Source of the DNA: Lysobacter concretionis Ko07 = DSM 16239
GTDB lineage: Bacteria; Pseudomonadota; Gammaproteobacteria; Xanthomonadales; Xanthomonadaceae
Direction of reading: 5' to 3'
DNA: 64,000 nt
Assembly: GCF_000768345.1 (NCBI RefSeq)
Contig: NZ_AVPS01000001.1
Location: forward strand, 62,001 to 126,000
The position numbers and the translations under genes are program-made. The notes beneath the pieces are model-generated. The model saw nothing but the letters and a program-made list of their open reading frames with translations. It made no database searches and was not told where the DNA came from. Each line of letters begins with the position of its first letter. The first letter of the stretch is position 1. Below, piece by piece: positions 48,602-56,939 of this stretch.

Positions 48602-50581
48602 ATGCACGGCCTCAACCCTCCCCAACGCGCTGCCGTCGAGCACACCGACGGCCCCCTGCTGGTGCTTGCCGGTGCCGGCAGCGGCAAGACCCGGGTGATC
48701 GTCGAGAAGATCGCGCACCTGATCGCCTCCGGCCGCATGCCGGCCAGGCGCATCGCGGCGATCACCTTCACCAACAAGTCCGCCAAGGAGATGCGCGAGC
48801 GCGTTGCCAAGCGCATCCGCGGCGACGGGGCGGAAGGGCTGACCATCTCGACCTTCCATGCGCTGGGCCTGCGTTTCCTGCAGATCGAGCACGCCAAGCT
48901 CGGCCTGCGCCGCGGCTTCTCGATCTTCGACAGCGACGACAGCGCGGCGCAGATCAAGGACCTGCTCGGCACCGGCACCAAGCCCGATGCGCTAGACGCG
49001 ATGCGCAACCTGATCTCGCGGGCGAAGAACGCCGGACTGTCGCCCGAGCAGGCGATGGCCGAGGCGCGCACCGCGCGCGAGATCGAGGCGGCAACCGTGT
49101 ACGCGCTGTACCAGGCGCGGCTCGGCACCTTCAACGCGGTCGATTTCGACGATCTGATCCGGCTGCCGGTGCAGTTGCTGGAATCCGACGAGGACTGCGC
49201 GCTGGGCTGGCGCGAGCGCATCGGCTACCTGCTGGTGGACGAGTGCCAGGACACCAACGACGCCCAGTACCGGCTGCTCAAGGCCATCGCCGGTCCGCGC
49301 GGACTGTTCACCTGCGTGGGCGATGACGACCAGTCGATCTACGCCTGGCGCGGCGCGAACCCCGACAACCTGCTGTCGCTGGGCACCGACTACCCGGACC
49401 TGCGCGTGATCAAGCTGGAGCAGAACTACCGCTGCTCCAACCGGGTGCTGCGCACCGCCAACGCGCTGATCGCCAACAACCCGCATACCCATCTCAAGAC
49501 CCTGTGGAGCGAGCAGGCCGACGGCGAGCGCATCCGCATCTGGGAATGCCGCGACAGCGCGCACGAGGCGGAAAAGGTCGCCGCGGAAATCCAGTTCATC
49601 GCCACCGCCCGACAGGCGCCGTGGAGCGATTTCTGCATCCTGTTCCGCGGCAACTTCCAGTCCCGCGCGCTGGAAAAGGCACTGCAACTGGTGCGCGTGC
49701 CGTATCACCTGACCGGCGGCACCGCGTTCCTGGAACGCGGTGAGGTCAAGGACGCGCTGTCGTGGCTGCGCCTGATCGCCAACCCCGACGACGATGCGGC
49801 TTTCCTGCGTGCGGTGACCTCGCCCAAGCGTGAGGTCGGCGCAACCACCTTGTCCAGACTGGGCGAACTGGCCCAGCGTGCCGGCATGCCGATGTCGCGC
49901 GCCGCCGAATCGGTCGGCGCACTGAAGCAGCTGCCGCCGCGTGCCGGCAACGCGCTCGACAACTTCGTCGGCATCGTGCGCGGCCTGCGCAACGATGCCC
50001 GCCGCCTGACCCCGGCCGAGCTGGTGCGCACGCTGGCCGACAAGTCCGGCCTGCTGGCCTCGATCCGCGCCCAATGCAAGGACGAAGCCGGCTTCCAGCG
50101 CCGCAAGGCCAATCTGGAAGAACTGGCCGACTGGTTCGACGGTGGCAAGGGCGCCGGCCCGGGCGAGCTCGCCGCGCAGCTGGCCCTGCTCTCGCACGCC
50201 GACAAGGGCGAGGCCGGCAACCAGGTCCGGCTGATGAGCCTGCACGGCGCGAAGGGCCTGGAATTCCGCTACGTCTTCATCGTCGGCGTCGAGGACGGCA
50301 CCCTGCCGCACGAAGCCAGCATCGACGAAGGCAGCATCGAGGAAGAGCGCCGGCTGCTGTACGTCGGCATCACCCGCGCCAAGGAACAGCTGTGGCTGTC
50401 GTACTCGAAGAAAGCGCAGAAGTGGGGCGACACGATCCGGCTCAAACCCAGCCGTTTCCTCGATGAACTGCCCGCCGCCGAGATCCAGCGCGACGGCGCC
50501 GACCCGGTTGCCGACGCGGCCCGGAAGCAGGAGCGTGCGGCGGCGGGATTGGCCGCCATCCGGGCGCTGCTGGATGAGTGA
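48602..50581 (+). CDS. rep: ATP-dependent DNA helicase Rep
   Basis: Superfamily 1A 3'-to-5' helicase that helps replication forks through protein blocks. The 659 residues include Walker A AGAGSGKT (23-30), the TFTNKSAKEM motif Ia, Walker B LLVDECQDTN, GDDDQSIYAWRGA (motif III), QNYRCSNRVL (IV), MSLHGAKGLEF (V) and VGITRAKEQLW (VI). Length and motifs fit Rep (673 in E. coli) rather than UvrD (720). ATG 48602 begins with the conserved MHGLNPPQRAAV. Convergent with mutM. Confidence 0.95.
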   Translation: MHGLNPPQRAAVEHTDGPLLVLAGAGSGKTRVIVEKIAHLIASGRMPARRIAAITFTNKSAKEMRERVAKRIRGDGAEGLTISTFHALGLRFLQIEHAKLGLRRGFSIFDSDDSAAQIKDLLGTGTKPDALDAMRNLISRAKNAGLSPEQAMAEARTAREIEAATVYALYQARLGTFNAVDFDDLIRLPVQLLESDEDCALGWRERIGYLLVDECQDTNDAQYRLLKAIAGPRGLFTCVGDDDQSIYAWRGANPDNLLSLGTDYPDLRVIKLEQNYRCSNRVLRTANALIANNPHTHLKTLWSEQADGERIRIWECRDSAHEAEKVAAEIQFIATARQAPWSDFCILFRGNFQSRALEKALQLVRVPYHLTGGTAFLERGEVKDALSWLRLIANPDDDAAFLRAVTSPKREVGATTLSRLGELAQRAGMPMSRAAESVGALKQLPPRAGNALDNFVGIVRGLRNDARRLTPAELVRTLADKSGLLASIRAQCKDEAGFQRRKANLEELADWFDGGKGAGPGELAAQLALLSHADKGEAGNQVRLMSLHGAKGLEFRYVFIVGVEDGTLPHEASIDEGSIEEERRLLYVGITRAKEQLWLSYSKKAQKWGDTIRLKPSRFLDELPAAEIQRDGADPVADAARKQERAAAGLAAIRALLDE

Positions 50582-50626
50582 TATCGGCTGCCGGAACACC
50601 GCCGGGGCTGACTGGTCCGTGCTCGA

Positions 50627-51439
50627 TCAACGCTGGCAGCCCGGGCACCAGACGCTGGTGCGCTGGCCGATCGAGGCCTGTTTCAAGGGCCGGCCGCAGC
50701 GGGGGCAGGGCTCGCCGCCACGGCCGTAGACCGACAGTTCCTGCACGAAGTAGCCGGCGTTGCCGTCGGGGCTGATGAAGTCGCGCAAGGTGGTGCCGCC
50801 TTGCAGGATCGCGGCGGCCAGCACCTGCCTGATCTGCGTGGCGAGCCGCCGGTAACGCTCGCGGCCGATATTGCCGGCCGCACGCAGCGGCGAGATGCCG
50901 GCGGCGAACAGGGCCTCGGCGACATAGATGTTGCCCACCCCGACCACCACCGACTGGTCCATCAGGAAGTTCTTGACCGGCGCGCGGCGGCCGCGGCTGA
51001 GCGCAAACAGGTAATCGCCATCGAAGTCGTCCGACAGCGGTTCCGGCCCGAGCGAGGCCAGCAGCGGGTGCACCGTTCCCGGCGGCTGCCACAGCAGGCA
51101 GCCGAAGCGGCGCGGGTCGTGCATGCGCAACACGCGGCCATCGTCGATCGCGATATCGACGTGGTCGTGCGGCCGCACCGGCGAGTCGGCCGGCAGTACC
51201 CGCAGGCTGCCCGACATGCCCAGGTGCAGCAGCGCGCTGCCGGCGGCGGTATCGAGCAGCAGGTACTTGGCCCGGCGGCGCACCGCGTCGATCCGCTGGC
51301 CCGGCAGCACGGTGCTGATCTCGCCGGCGATCGGCCAGCGCAGGCTGTCCCGGCGCAGGGTCGCCGACACCACCCGGCGGCCGGTCAGGTGGGGGGCGAG
51401 GCCGGCCCGGGTGGTCTCGATTTCGGGCAGTTCGGGCAT
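50627..51439 (-). CDS. mutM: Formamidopyrimidine-DNA glycosylase (Fpg/MutM)
   Basis: Base-excision repair enzyme that removes 8-oxoguanine and FaPy lesions and nicks the strand. The 270 residues start with PELPEIE; the mature N-terminal proline and Glu3 are catalytic. The family Lys is in RRAKYLLLD, the H2TH block has FLMDQSVVVGVGNIYVAEALF, and the C-terminal zinc finger is CPRCG ... CPGC. Length is the family norm. Convergent with rep. Confidence 0.96.
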   Translation of the reverse strand: MPELPEIETTRAGLAPHLTGRRVVSATLRRDSLRWPIAGEISTVLPGQRIDAVRRRAKYLLLDTAAGSALLHLGMSGSLRVLPADSPVRPHDHVDIAIDDGRVLRMHDPRRFGCLLWQPPGTVHPLLASLGPEPLSDDFDGDYLFALSRGRRAPVKNFLMDQSVVVGVGNIYVAEALFAAGISPLRAAGNIGRERYRRLATQIRQVLAAAILQGGTTLRDFISPDGNAGYFVQELSVYGRGGEPCPRCGRPLKQASIGQRTSVWCPGCQR

Positions 51440-51658
51440 CGCGGCAGTCTACCGGGGCGCTGGTTTACGCAACGCTCTGCCGGGGTTCCTGCGGTTCAGC
51501 CACGCTTGTTCACATCGCTGAGCGAAGGCATCACGGCCGTGCACCCGGCCAGGCATGAGGTGGAGACGCGTGGCATTATCGGTGGTGCGATCGGGTCGTT
51601 CGGCCCGCCCTGTTTTGTGGACTCCGTGTACGCAGTCCGCACTCCCCGGAGTCAAGTA

Positions 51659-52843
51659 ATGCCCGTTTCCCTGTTCGACTTTCTCGCCGGCGGCCTGCTG
51701 CAGGCCGGCTTTGGCGCGTTGGTCGTCTACCTGCTGGTGACCACCCAGCTGACCATTTTCGCCGTCACCCTGTACCTGCACCGCTCGATGACCCATCGCG
51801 GTGTCGACTTCCATCCGGTGATCAACCACTTCTTCCGTTTCTGGACCTGGCTGACCACCTCGATGATCACCCGCGAGTGGGTGGCCATCCACCGCAAGCA
51901 CCACGCGATGTGTGAGACCGAGGACGACCCGCACAGCCCGGTCACCCGTGGCATCGGCAAGGTGTTCTGGCAGGGCGTGGAGCTGTACCGCGAGGCCCGC
52001 AGCGACCGCGCCTCGATCGAGAAATACGGCAAGGGCTGCCCGGACGACTGGATCGAGCGGCACCTGTACACCCCGCACGCGACCCTCGGGCCGGTGCTGC
52101 TGCTGTTCATCAGCTTCGGCCTGTTCGGTTTCGCCGGCGTGGCGGTCTGGGCGATCCAGATGCTGTGGATCCCGTTCTGGGCCGCCGGCGTGGTCAACGG
52201 CCTGGGCCACTGGTGGGGCTACCGCAACTTCGAGACCACCGACAAGGCGACCAACCTGACGCCGTGGGCGTTCTGGATCGGCGGCGAGGAGTTGCACAAC
52301 AACCACCACGCCTTCCCCAGCTCGGCCAAGTTCGCCCTGCGCCGGTTCGAGTTCGACATCGGCTGGAGCGTGATCCGGGTGCTGCAGGCGATGCGTCTGG
52401 CGAAGGTGCTGCGCGTGGCGCCGACCCTGGACGTGCGGCCGAACATCGCCATGCCGGACCGCGAGACCCTGAAGGCATTGCTGGCGATCCGCTTCCAGGC
52501 GATGACCGACTACTACCGCAAGGTCACCCTGCCCACGTTGCGTGCCAGCGACGACAAGTTGCCGCGCAAGTTGCGCAAGGGCCTGGCCGACGGCGGCCGC
52601 TGGCTGGACGACGCCAAGCGCGCGCGACTGCAGGCCTGGCTGGCCGAGCGTCCGCACATGGCGACTCTGGCCGAGTACCGCCAGCGCCTGCAGCAGGTGC
52701 TGGACGACCGTTCGCACGACGCCCAGGCCACGCTGCAGAAGCTGCACGACTGGTGCGTGGAGGCCGAGGCCACCGGCAACCAGGCGCTGCAGCAGTTCTC
52801 CGCGCGCATGAAGGGCTACACCCTGGTGCCCGCGCGGGCCTGA
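51659..52843 (+). CDS. Membrane fatty acid desaturase
   Basis: A di-iron membrane acyl-lipid or acyl-CoA desaturase. Three histidine boxes: HRSMTH (41-46), HRKHH (78-82) and HNNHH (213-217), with hydrophobic pairs around them. The C-terminal 100 residues are charged and helical (RARLQAWLAERPHMATLAEYRQRLQQ, in two helices) and presumably cytosolic. It is probably the Delta9 enzyme for cold adaptation of membranes; with cfa and plsB it is the third membrane-lipid gene of the window. The start ATG at 51659 overlaps a purine-poor leader. Followed by an intrinsic terminator. Confidence 0.92.
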   Translation: MPVSLFDFLAGGLLQAGFGALVVYLLVTTQLTIFAVTLYLHRSMTHRGVDFHPVINHFFRFWTWLTTSMITREWVAIHRKHHAMCETEDDPHSPVTRGIGKVFWQGVELYREARSDRASIEKYGKGCPDDWIERHLYTPHATLGPVLLLFISFGLFGFAGVAVWAIQMLWIPFWAAGVVNGLGHWWGYRNFETTDKATNLTPWAFWIGGEELHNNHHAFPSSAKFALRRFEFDIGWSVIRVLQAMRLAKVLRVAPTLDVRPNIAMPDRETLKALLAIRFQAMTDYYRKVTLPTLRASDDKLPRKLRKGLADGGRWLDDAKRARLQAWLAERPHMATLAEYRQRLQQVLDDRSHDAQATLQKLHDWCVEAEATGNQALQQFSARMKGYTLVPARA

Positions 52844-52869
52844 GTGTCCGCAGGACCTGATCCGGACAG

Positions 52870-52890
52870 AGGGGCGGCGACGCCCCTTTT
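52870..52890 (+). terminator. Rho-independent terminator after the desaturase
   Basis: AGGGGCG-GCGA-CGCCCCT followed by TTT, 26 nt after the desaturase stop. It is a canonical hairpin with T-run. Confidence 0.85.
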
Positions 52891-52921
52891 GTCTGCCCGC
52901 CTGTCGCAGGAGTCATCGCCG

Positions 52922-53275
52922 ATGCGTGCCATGCCGTTGCTGTTGTTGCTCGTGCTGCCGATGTTTGTCGCCGTGTCCGCGCCGGCAGCGGCACAGTCGC
53001 GGGTGGAGACGACCCGCGACTACCTGCAGCGCATGGACAGCGATGGCGATGGCCGCGTCTCGCTGGACGAATACCTGGCATGGATGGGCTACGCATTCGA
53101 TCAGATGGATGCCGACGGCGACGGCGTGCTGAGCCCGGCCGAGCAGCCCGGCGGCAAGGGCAAGCCGATCGGCCGCAGCCAGCATCGGGCCCGCCTGACC
53201 GACCGTTTCCACCGTCAGGACACCGACGGCGACGGTTTCCTGGGAGCCGCCGAGCTGGCCGCGCCGCCGCAATAG
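52922..53275 (+). CDS. Exported EF-hand calcium-binding protein
   Basis: A 117-residue precursor with a signal peptide (about 1-24, APAAAQ). Three complete 12-residue EF-hand loops are present: residues 39-50 (DSDGDGRVSLDE), 63-74 (DADGDGVLSPAE) and 100-111 (DTDGDGFLGAAE). Each has acidic residues at positions 1, 3, 5 and 12, so all could bind Ca2+. The linker between loops 2 and 3 is basic. Such small periplasmic calcium buffers or sensors are frequent in xanthomonads; the partner is unknown. Flanked by two terminator-like hairpins. Confidence 0.87.
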   Translation: MRAMPLLLLLVLPMFVAVSAPAAAQSRVETTRDYLQRMDSDGDGRVSLDEYLAWMGYAFDQMDADGDGVLSPAEQPGGKGKPIGRSQHRARLTDRFHRQDTDGDGFLGAAELAAPPQ

Positions 53276-53298
53276 CCGGCAGTCCCCGCAGCGCTGTT

Positions 53299-53344
53299 GC
53301 GCTCCCTTCTGCACGCTTCGCGGTTGCCGCGGCTGCGGGAGCGC
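53299..53344 (+). terminator. Long-loop hairpin after the EF-hand gene
   Basis: GCGCTCCC (53299-53306) pairs with GGGAGCGC (53337-53344) around a 30-nt loop, 24 nt past the stop. No T-run. It is a likely 3' end structure. Confidence 0.35.
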
Positions 53345-53390
53345 CGCGCCCAACCCTGGGTCCACGCAGGCTTTACCCGCGTGCCGTGCG

Positions 53391-53437
53391 TCTACTACCA
53401 AAGTCGTCTGTCCGCCCCGGTGGGCACCTCCTACATT
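53391..53437 (+). promoter_or_regulatory. Putative DUF485-actP promoter with CrbR-like activator site
   Basis: TACTACCAAAGTCGTC (53393-53408) shares ACCAA-GTC with the palindrome before acs (58412-58427). A -10-like TACATT (53432-53437) begins about 31.5 bp after its centre, nearly the same distance as in acs, and there is no -35 hexamer, as expected for an activated promoter. The rest of the gap to 53523 holds no gene. Confidence 0.4.
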
Positions 53438-53523
53438 CGGATGACAACCGCTCCCGGCCGGCCGAATGGCGCTCCTTCGCCAGCCCGATACCGGCAGCGG
53501 ACACCCATCGTGGAGGACGTGCA

Positions 53524-53835
53524 ATGCAGGCGAACGACGTGGTCGAACGGGTGCTCGCGCACCCCAAATACCAGGAACTGACGAGGCGCCGCGGTCGCGC
53601 CAGCGTCGGCTACTTCGTGCTGATGCTGGTGGTGTATGCCGGCTTCATCCTGACCCTGGCCTATTGGCCGGAGGTGTTCGCCCAACCCATCGGCGCAGGC
53701 TTCACCATGAGCGTGGGCGTGCTGGCCGCCGTTCTGGTGGCCGTCAGCGCGGTGGTGATGATCGCCGCGTTCGTGCACCTGTCCAACAAGCACTTCGATC
53801 CGCTGATCGCGGCCATCGTGAGGGACGTGAAATGA
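53524..53835 (+). CDS. DUF485 (YjcH-like) membrane protein
   Basis: A 103-residue inner-membrane protein with two hydrophobic helices (about 28-50 and 60-85) and the DUF485 signature [21 protein letters not shown] at the start. In E. coli the homologue YjcH is encoded between acs and actP. Here it overlaps the actP start by four bases (ATGA), so the two are coupled. It is thought to act with the acetate permease; its exact role is unknown. GGAGG lies upstream of the ATG. Confidence 0.9.
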   Translation: MQANDVVERVLAHPKYQELTRRRGRASVGYFVLMLVVYAGFILTLAYWPEVFAQPIGAGFTMSVGVLAAVLVAVSAVVMIAAFVHLSNKHFDPLIAAIVRDVK

Positions 53836-55502
53836 GGGCCGGCATTGTGGCTCCCGCCGCCCTGCTCGCGGCCCTGCTGCCGCTGCCGGCGCTCGCCCAG
53901 GCGCCGGGGCAGGCCAACGCGTCGGCCATCGTCATGTTCCTGGTGTTCATCGTCGGCACCATGTTCATCACCTGGTGGGCGGCCAAGCGCACCAAGACCA
54001 CGTCCGACTTCTACACCGCCGGCGGCGGCATCACCGGCTTCCAGAACGGACTGGCGATCGCCGGCGACTATCTCTCGGCGGCGTCGTTCCTGGGCATCGC
54101 CGGCATGGTCTACGTCAGCGGTTTCGACGGCATGATCTACGCGATCGGCTTCCTGTTCGGCTGGCCGGTGGTGATGTTCCTGATCGCCGAGCGGCTGCGG
54201 AACCTGGGGCGCTACAACTTCGCCGACGTGACCTCGTACCGCCTGTCGGAGACGCCGCTGCGTCTGCTGGCGGCCAGTGCGTCGCTGCTGGTGATCGCGC
54301 TGTACCTGATCGCGCAGATGGTCGGTGCGGGCAAGTTGATCGTGCTGCTGTTCGGCATCCGCTACGAGCTGGCGGTGGTCATCGTCGGGGTGTTGATGAT
54401 CATGTACGTGGCTTTCGGCGGCATGACCGCGACCACCTGGGTGCAGATCATCAAGGCGGTGCTGATGCTGATCGGCGCGACGCTGATGGCGTTCCTGGTG
54501 CTGAAGGCGTTCCAGTTCAATCCCGATGCGATGCTCGCCGAAGCCGTGCGCGTGCACCCGACCGGGCTGTCGATCATGGCGCCGGGCTCGCAGGTCAGCG
54601 GCAACCCGCTCAACGCGCTGTCACTGGGCCTGGCGCTGGCGTTCGGTACCGCCGGCCTGCCGCACATCCTGATGCGTTTCTTCACCGTTCCCAATGCCAA
54701 GGAAGCGCGCAAGTCGGTGATCTGGGCCAGCTCGTTCATCGGCTACTTCTACCTGCTGACCTTCATCATCGGCTTCGGCGGCATCGCGCTGCTATGGCAG
54801 CACCCGGAGTTCTTCCAGGCCGGTCCCGACGGCAGCATCGACCTCATCCACGGCCTGGTCGGCGGCACCAACATGGTCGCGGTGCACCTGGCCAATGCGG
54901 TCGGCGGCAGCCTGTTGCTGGGCTTCCTGGCGGCGGTGACCTTCGCCACCATCGTGGCGGTGGTGGCCGGCCTGACGCTGGCGGGTGCGGCGGCGATCTC
55001 GCACGACCTGTACGCCAACGTGTTCGCACGCGGCCGGGCCACGGAGAAGCAGCAGATGAAGATCTCGCGCATCTCCACCGTCACCCTGGGCGTGATCGCG
55101 ATCCTGCTGGGCATCGTGTTCGAGAACCAGAACGTGGCGTTCATGGTCGGGCTGGCGTTCGCGATCGCGGCCAGCGCCAACTTCCCGGTGCTGGTGCTGT
55201 CGATCGCCTGGCGCGGCTGCACCACCCGCGGCGCGACCATCGGCGGCTTCATCGGTCTGGCGGTGGCCACGGCATGGGTGACGCTGAGCAAGACGGTGTG
55301 GGTGGACGTGTTCGGCTTCGCCGCGCCGATCGTGCCGTTCCCGAACCCGGGCATCCTGTCGATCCCGTTGGCGTTCATCGCGATCTGGCTGTTTTCGGTG
55401 ACCGACCGCAGTGCACGCGCCGACCGGGAGCGGGCGGCGTTCGATGCACTGCGGGTGCGCAGCGAGACCGGCATCGGTGCGACGTCGGCGAGCGATCACT
55501 GA
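53832..55502 (+). CDS. actP: Cation/acetate symporter ActP
   Basis: Sodium:solute symporter family permease for acetate, glycolate and related short-chain acids. The 556 residues have an N-terminal cleavable signal (about 1-22, LPALAQ), as usual for ActP, then 13 or so membrane helices. Family blocks include [30 protein letters not shown] (in parts), [31 protein letters not shown] and the end VALVVVAG-type helices. Together with DUF485 upstream, acs, the porin and the CrbS/R-like regulators, it forms the acetate island. Confidence 0.94.
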   Translation: MRAGIVAPAALLAALLPLPALAQAPGQANASAIVMFLVFIVGTMFITWWAAKRTKTTSDFYTAGGGITGFQNGLAIAGDYLSAASFLGIAGMVYVSGFDGMIYAIGFLFGWPVVMFLIAERLRNLGRYNFADVTSYRLSETPLRLLAASASLLVIALYLIAQMVGAGKLIVLLFGIRYELAVVIVGVLMIMYVAFGGMTATTWVQIIKAVLMLIGATLMAFLVLKAFQFNPDAMLAEAVRVHPTGLSIMAPGSQVSGNPLNALSLGLALAFGTAGLPHILMRFFTVPNAKEARKSVIWASSFIGYFYLLTFIIGFGGIALLWQHPEFFQAGPDGSIDLIHGLVGGTNMVAVHLANAVGGSLLLGFLAAVTFATIVAVVAGLTLAGAAAISHDLYANVFARGRATEKQQMKISRISTVTLGVIAILLGIVFENQNVAFMVGLAFAIAASANFPVLVLSIAWRGCTTRGATIGGFIGLAVATAWVTLSKTVWVDVFGFAAPIVPFPNPGILSIPLAFIAIWLFSVTDRSARADRERAAFDALRVRSETGIGATSASDH

Positions 55503-55523
55503 TGCGGCTGGAGCAGTGATCGA

Positions 55524-55560
55524 CGGGCACCGGGCGGGCCGATGGCTCGCCCGGTGCCCG
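55524..55560 (+). terminator. Strong hairpin after actP
   Basis: 13-bp perfect arms (55524-55536 and 55548-55560) around an 11-nt loop that can pair internally (GCC/GGC), 21 nt past the actP stop. No T-run. The hairpin is stable enough to mark the operon's 3' end or stabilise it. Confidence 0.55.
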
Positions 55561-55656
55561 GGTGATGACGCCGCCGTAATACGTGTTGGCCGACAAGGAA
55601 GGTCGATGGCGGCGACAGATTGCGTTATCGGAAACAGCAACAGGAGTGATGAAGCC

Positions 55657-56100
55657 ATGTACCAACAGATACTAATTGCGACCGACGGTTCCGAGCTGGC
55701 CGGCAAGGGGCTGGAACAGGGCCTCCGGCTGGCGGCGGCGCTGGACGCGGAAGTGACCATCCTCACCGCATCCGAACGCTGGACGCCGGTGGACGCCGGC
55801 CTGGTGTGGGGCGGTTCGGCCGGCATGCTGGAGGAGTACCGGACGCATGTGCGCAAGGCCGCCGACGAGGTGCTGGCGGCGGCAGGTGCGCGCGCCACCG
55901 AACTCGGCGTCCGCCACCAGACGCTCTACGTGCCCGACCGCTATCCGGCCGAAACGATTCTGGAAACGGCCACCGCGCGCGGGGTGGACCTGATCGTGAT
56001 GGCCAGCCACGGGCGACGCGGACTGGATCGGCTGCTGGTCGGCAGCCAGACCAACGCGGTGATCACCCACAGCACGATCCCGGTACTGGTGGTGCGCTGA
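55657..56100 (+). CDS. Universal stress protein (UspA family)
   Basis: A 147-residue UspA-fold cytosolic protein. It opens MYQQILIATDGSELAGKGLEQGL and ends with the nucleotide-binding motif G-x2-G-x9-S: SHGRRGLDRLLVGSQTNAVI, then TIPVLVVR, so an ATP-binding type is expected. The ATG at 55657 has CAGGAG 14 nt before it. Its place between actP and the porin suggests stress or carbon-source control shared with the acetate genes, which is inference. Confidence 0.9.
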   Translation: MYQQILIATDGSELAGKGLEQGLRLAAALDAEVTILTASERWTPVDAGLVWGGSAGMLEEYRTHVRKAADEVLAAAGARATELGVRHQTLYVPDRYPAETILETATARGVDLIVMASHGRRGLDRLLVGSQTNAVITHSTIPVLVVR

Positions 56101-56129
56101 GGGTCGAGGTTGGCCTGAGGTACGAGAGG

Positions 56130-56844
56130 TGACTACTTCTTCGTCTCATCTCAAGGCGATCTGAGGGGCCCCGCCGCGGCCGGGAGGTCTTCTCCGCTCA
56201 TGTCCCCGGCTTCCGCCAGCAGGCGGAAGCCTCCTCCTTTACTTCGCTGCGAAGACCTCCCGGCCGCGGCGGCGCTCGGCTTGCGGGGTGCATGTAGCGC
56301 AGTCATGCGCGAAATATCGGGCTCTGCTCCCCCGGACCCCGGGTATTCCCGCATGACGGGTGTCCATGCCCTTGAAGGCGGAATCAAGGGTTACTGCTTC
56401 TTCGCTTCAGCTCAATGCGACCTGAGGGGCTCCGCCGTGGCCGGGAGGTCTTCTTCGCTCATGTCCCCCGGCTTCCGCCAGCAGGTGGAAGCCTCCTCCT
56501 CTACTTCGCTGCGAAGACCTCCCGGCCACGGCGGCGCTCGGCTTGCGGGGTGCATGTAGCGGAGTCATGCGCGGAATGTCGGCTCTGCTCCCCCGGTCAC
56601 CGGGTATTCCCGCATGAGGGGTGTCCATGCCCTTGAAGGCGGAATCAAGGGTTACTGCTTCTTCGCTTCAGCTCAATGCGACCTGAGGGGCTCCGCCGCG
56701 GCCGGGAGATCTTCTCCGCTCATGTCCCCCGGCTTCCGCCAGCAGGCGGAAGCCTCCTCCTTTACTTCGCTGCGAAGACCTCCCGGCCACGGCGGCGCTC
56801 GGCTTGCGGGGTGCATGTAGCGGAGTCATGCGCGGAATGTCGGC
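56130..56844. repeat. 261-bp tandem repeat, 2.7 copies, each with a 22-bp stem hairpin
   Basis: Copies: 56130-56390, 56391-56651 and a partial 56652-56844, period exactly 261. Each contains outer arms (copy 1: 56171-56192 with 56251-56272, 22 bp perfect) and inner arms GGCTTCCGCC/GGCGGAAGCC (56208-56217 with 56222-56231, loop AGCA), then CTCCTCCTTTACTTCGC. Between copies 1 and 2 one outer pair changes on both arms (GCCGCGG to GCCGTGG, right arm GCCGCGG to GCCACGG), keeping the pair. It lies between the convergent usp and porin genes; no credible protein is encoded. Not a CRISPR: repeats are long and uninterrupted. Confidence 0.9.
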
Positions 56845-56886
56845 ACCGCGGCACGGCGCCCTATCAGCACCGCGCGGAAGAAGAAC

Positions 56887-56918
56887 AAAAAAGCCGGACC
56901 CACCTGCGCGGGCCCGGC
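56887..56918 (-). terminator. Rho-independent terminator of the porin gene
   Basis: On the minus strand, GCCGGGCCC (56918-56910) pairs with GGGTCCGGC (56901-56893) with one mismatch, followed by six T residues (56892-56887), 22 nt past the stop. Confidence 0.85.
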
Positions 56919-56939
56919 CGATCACGTGATGCAGATTGT

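Noticed and set aside
56130-56844. CRISPR array
   Set aside because: Repeat unit is 261 bp, adjoining without spacers, and no cas gene is present.
56130-56844. Short proteins encoded in the tandem repeat
   Set aside because: Frames are the same in each copy only because the DNA repeats; the substance is in the inverted repeats, not in codon use, and no ribosome-binding site precedes them convincingly.
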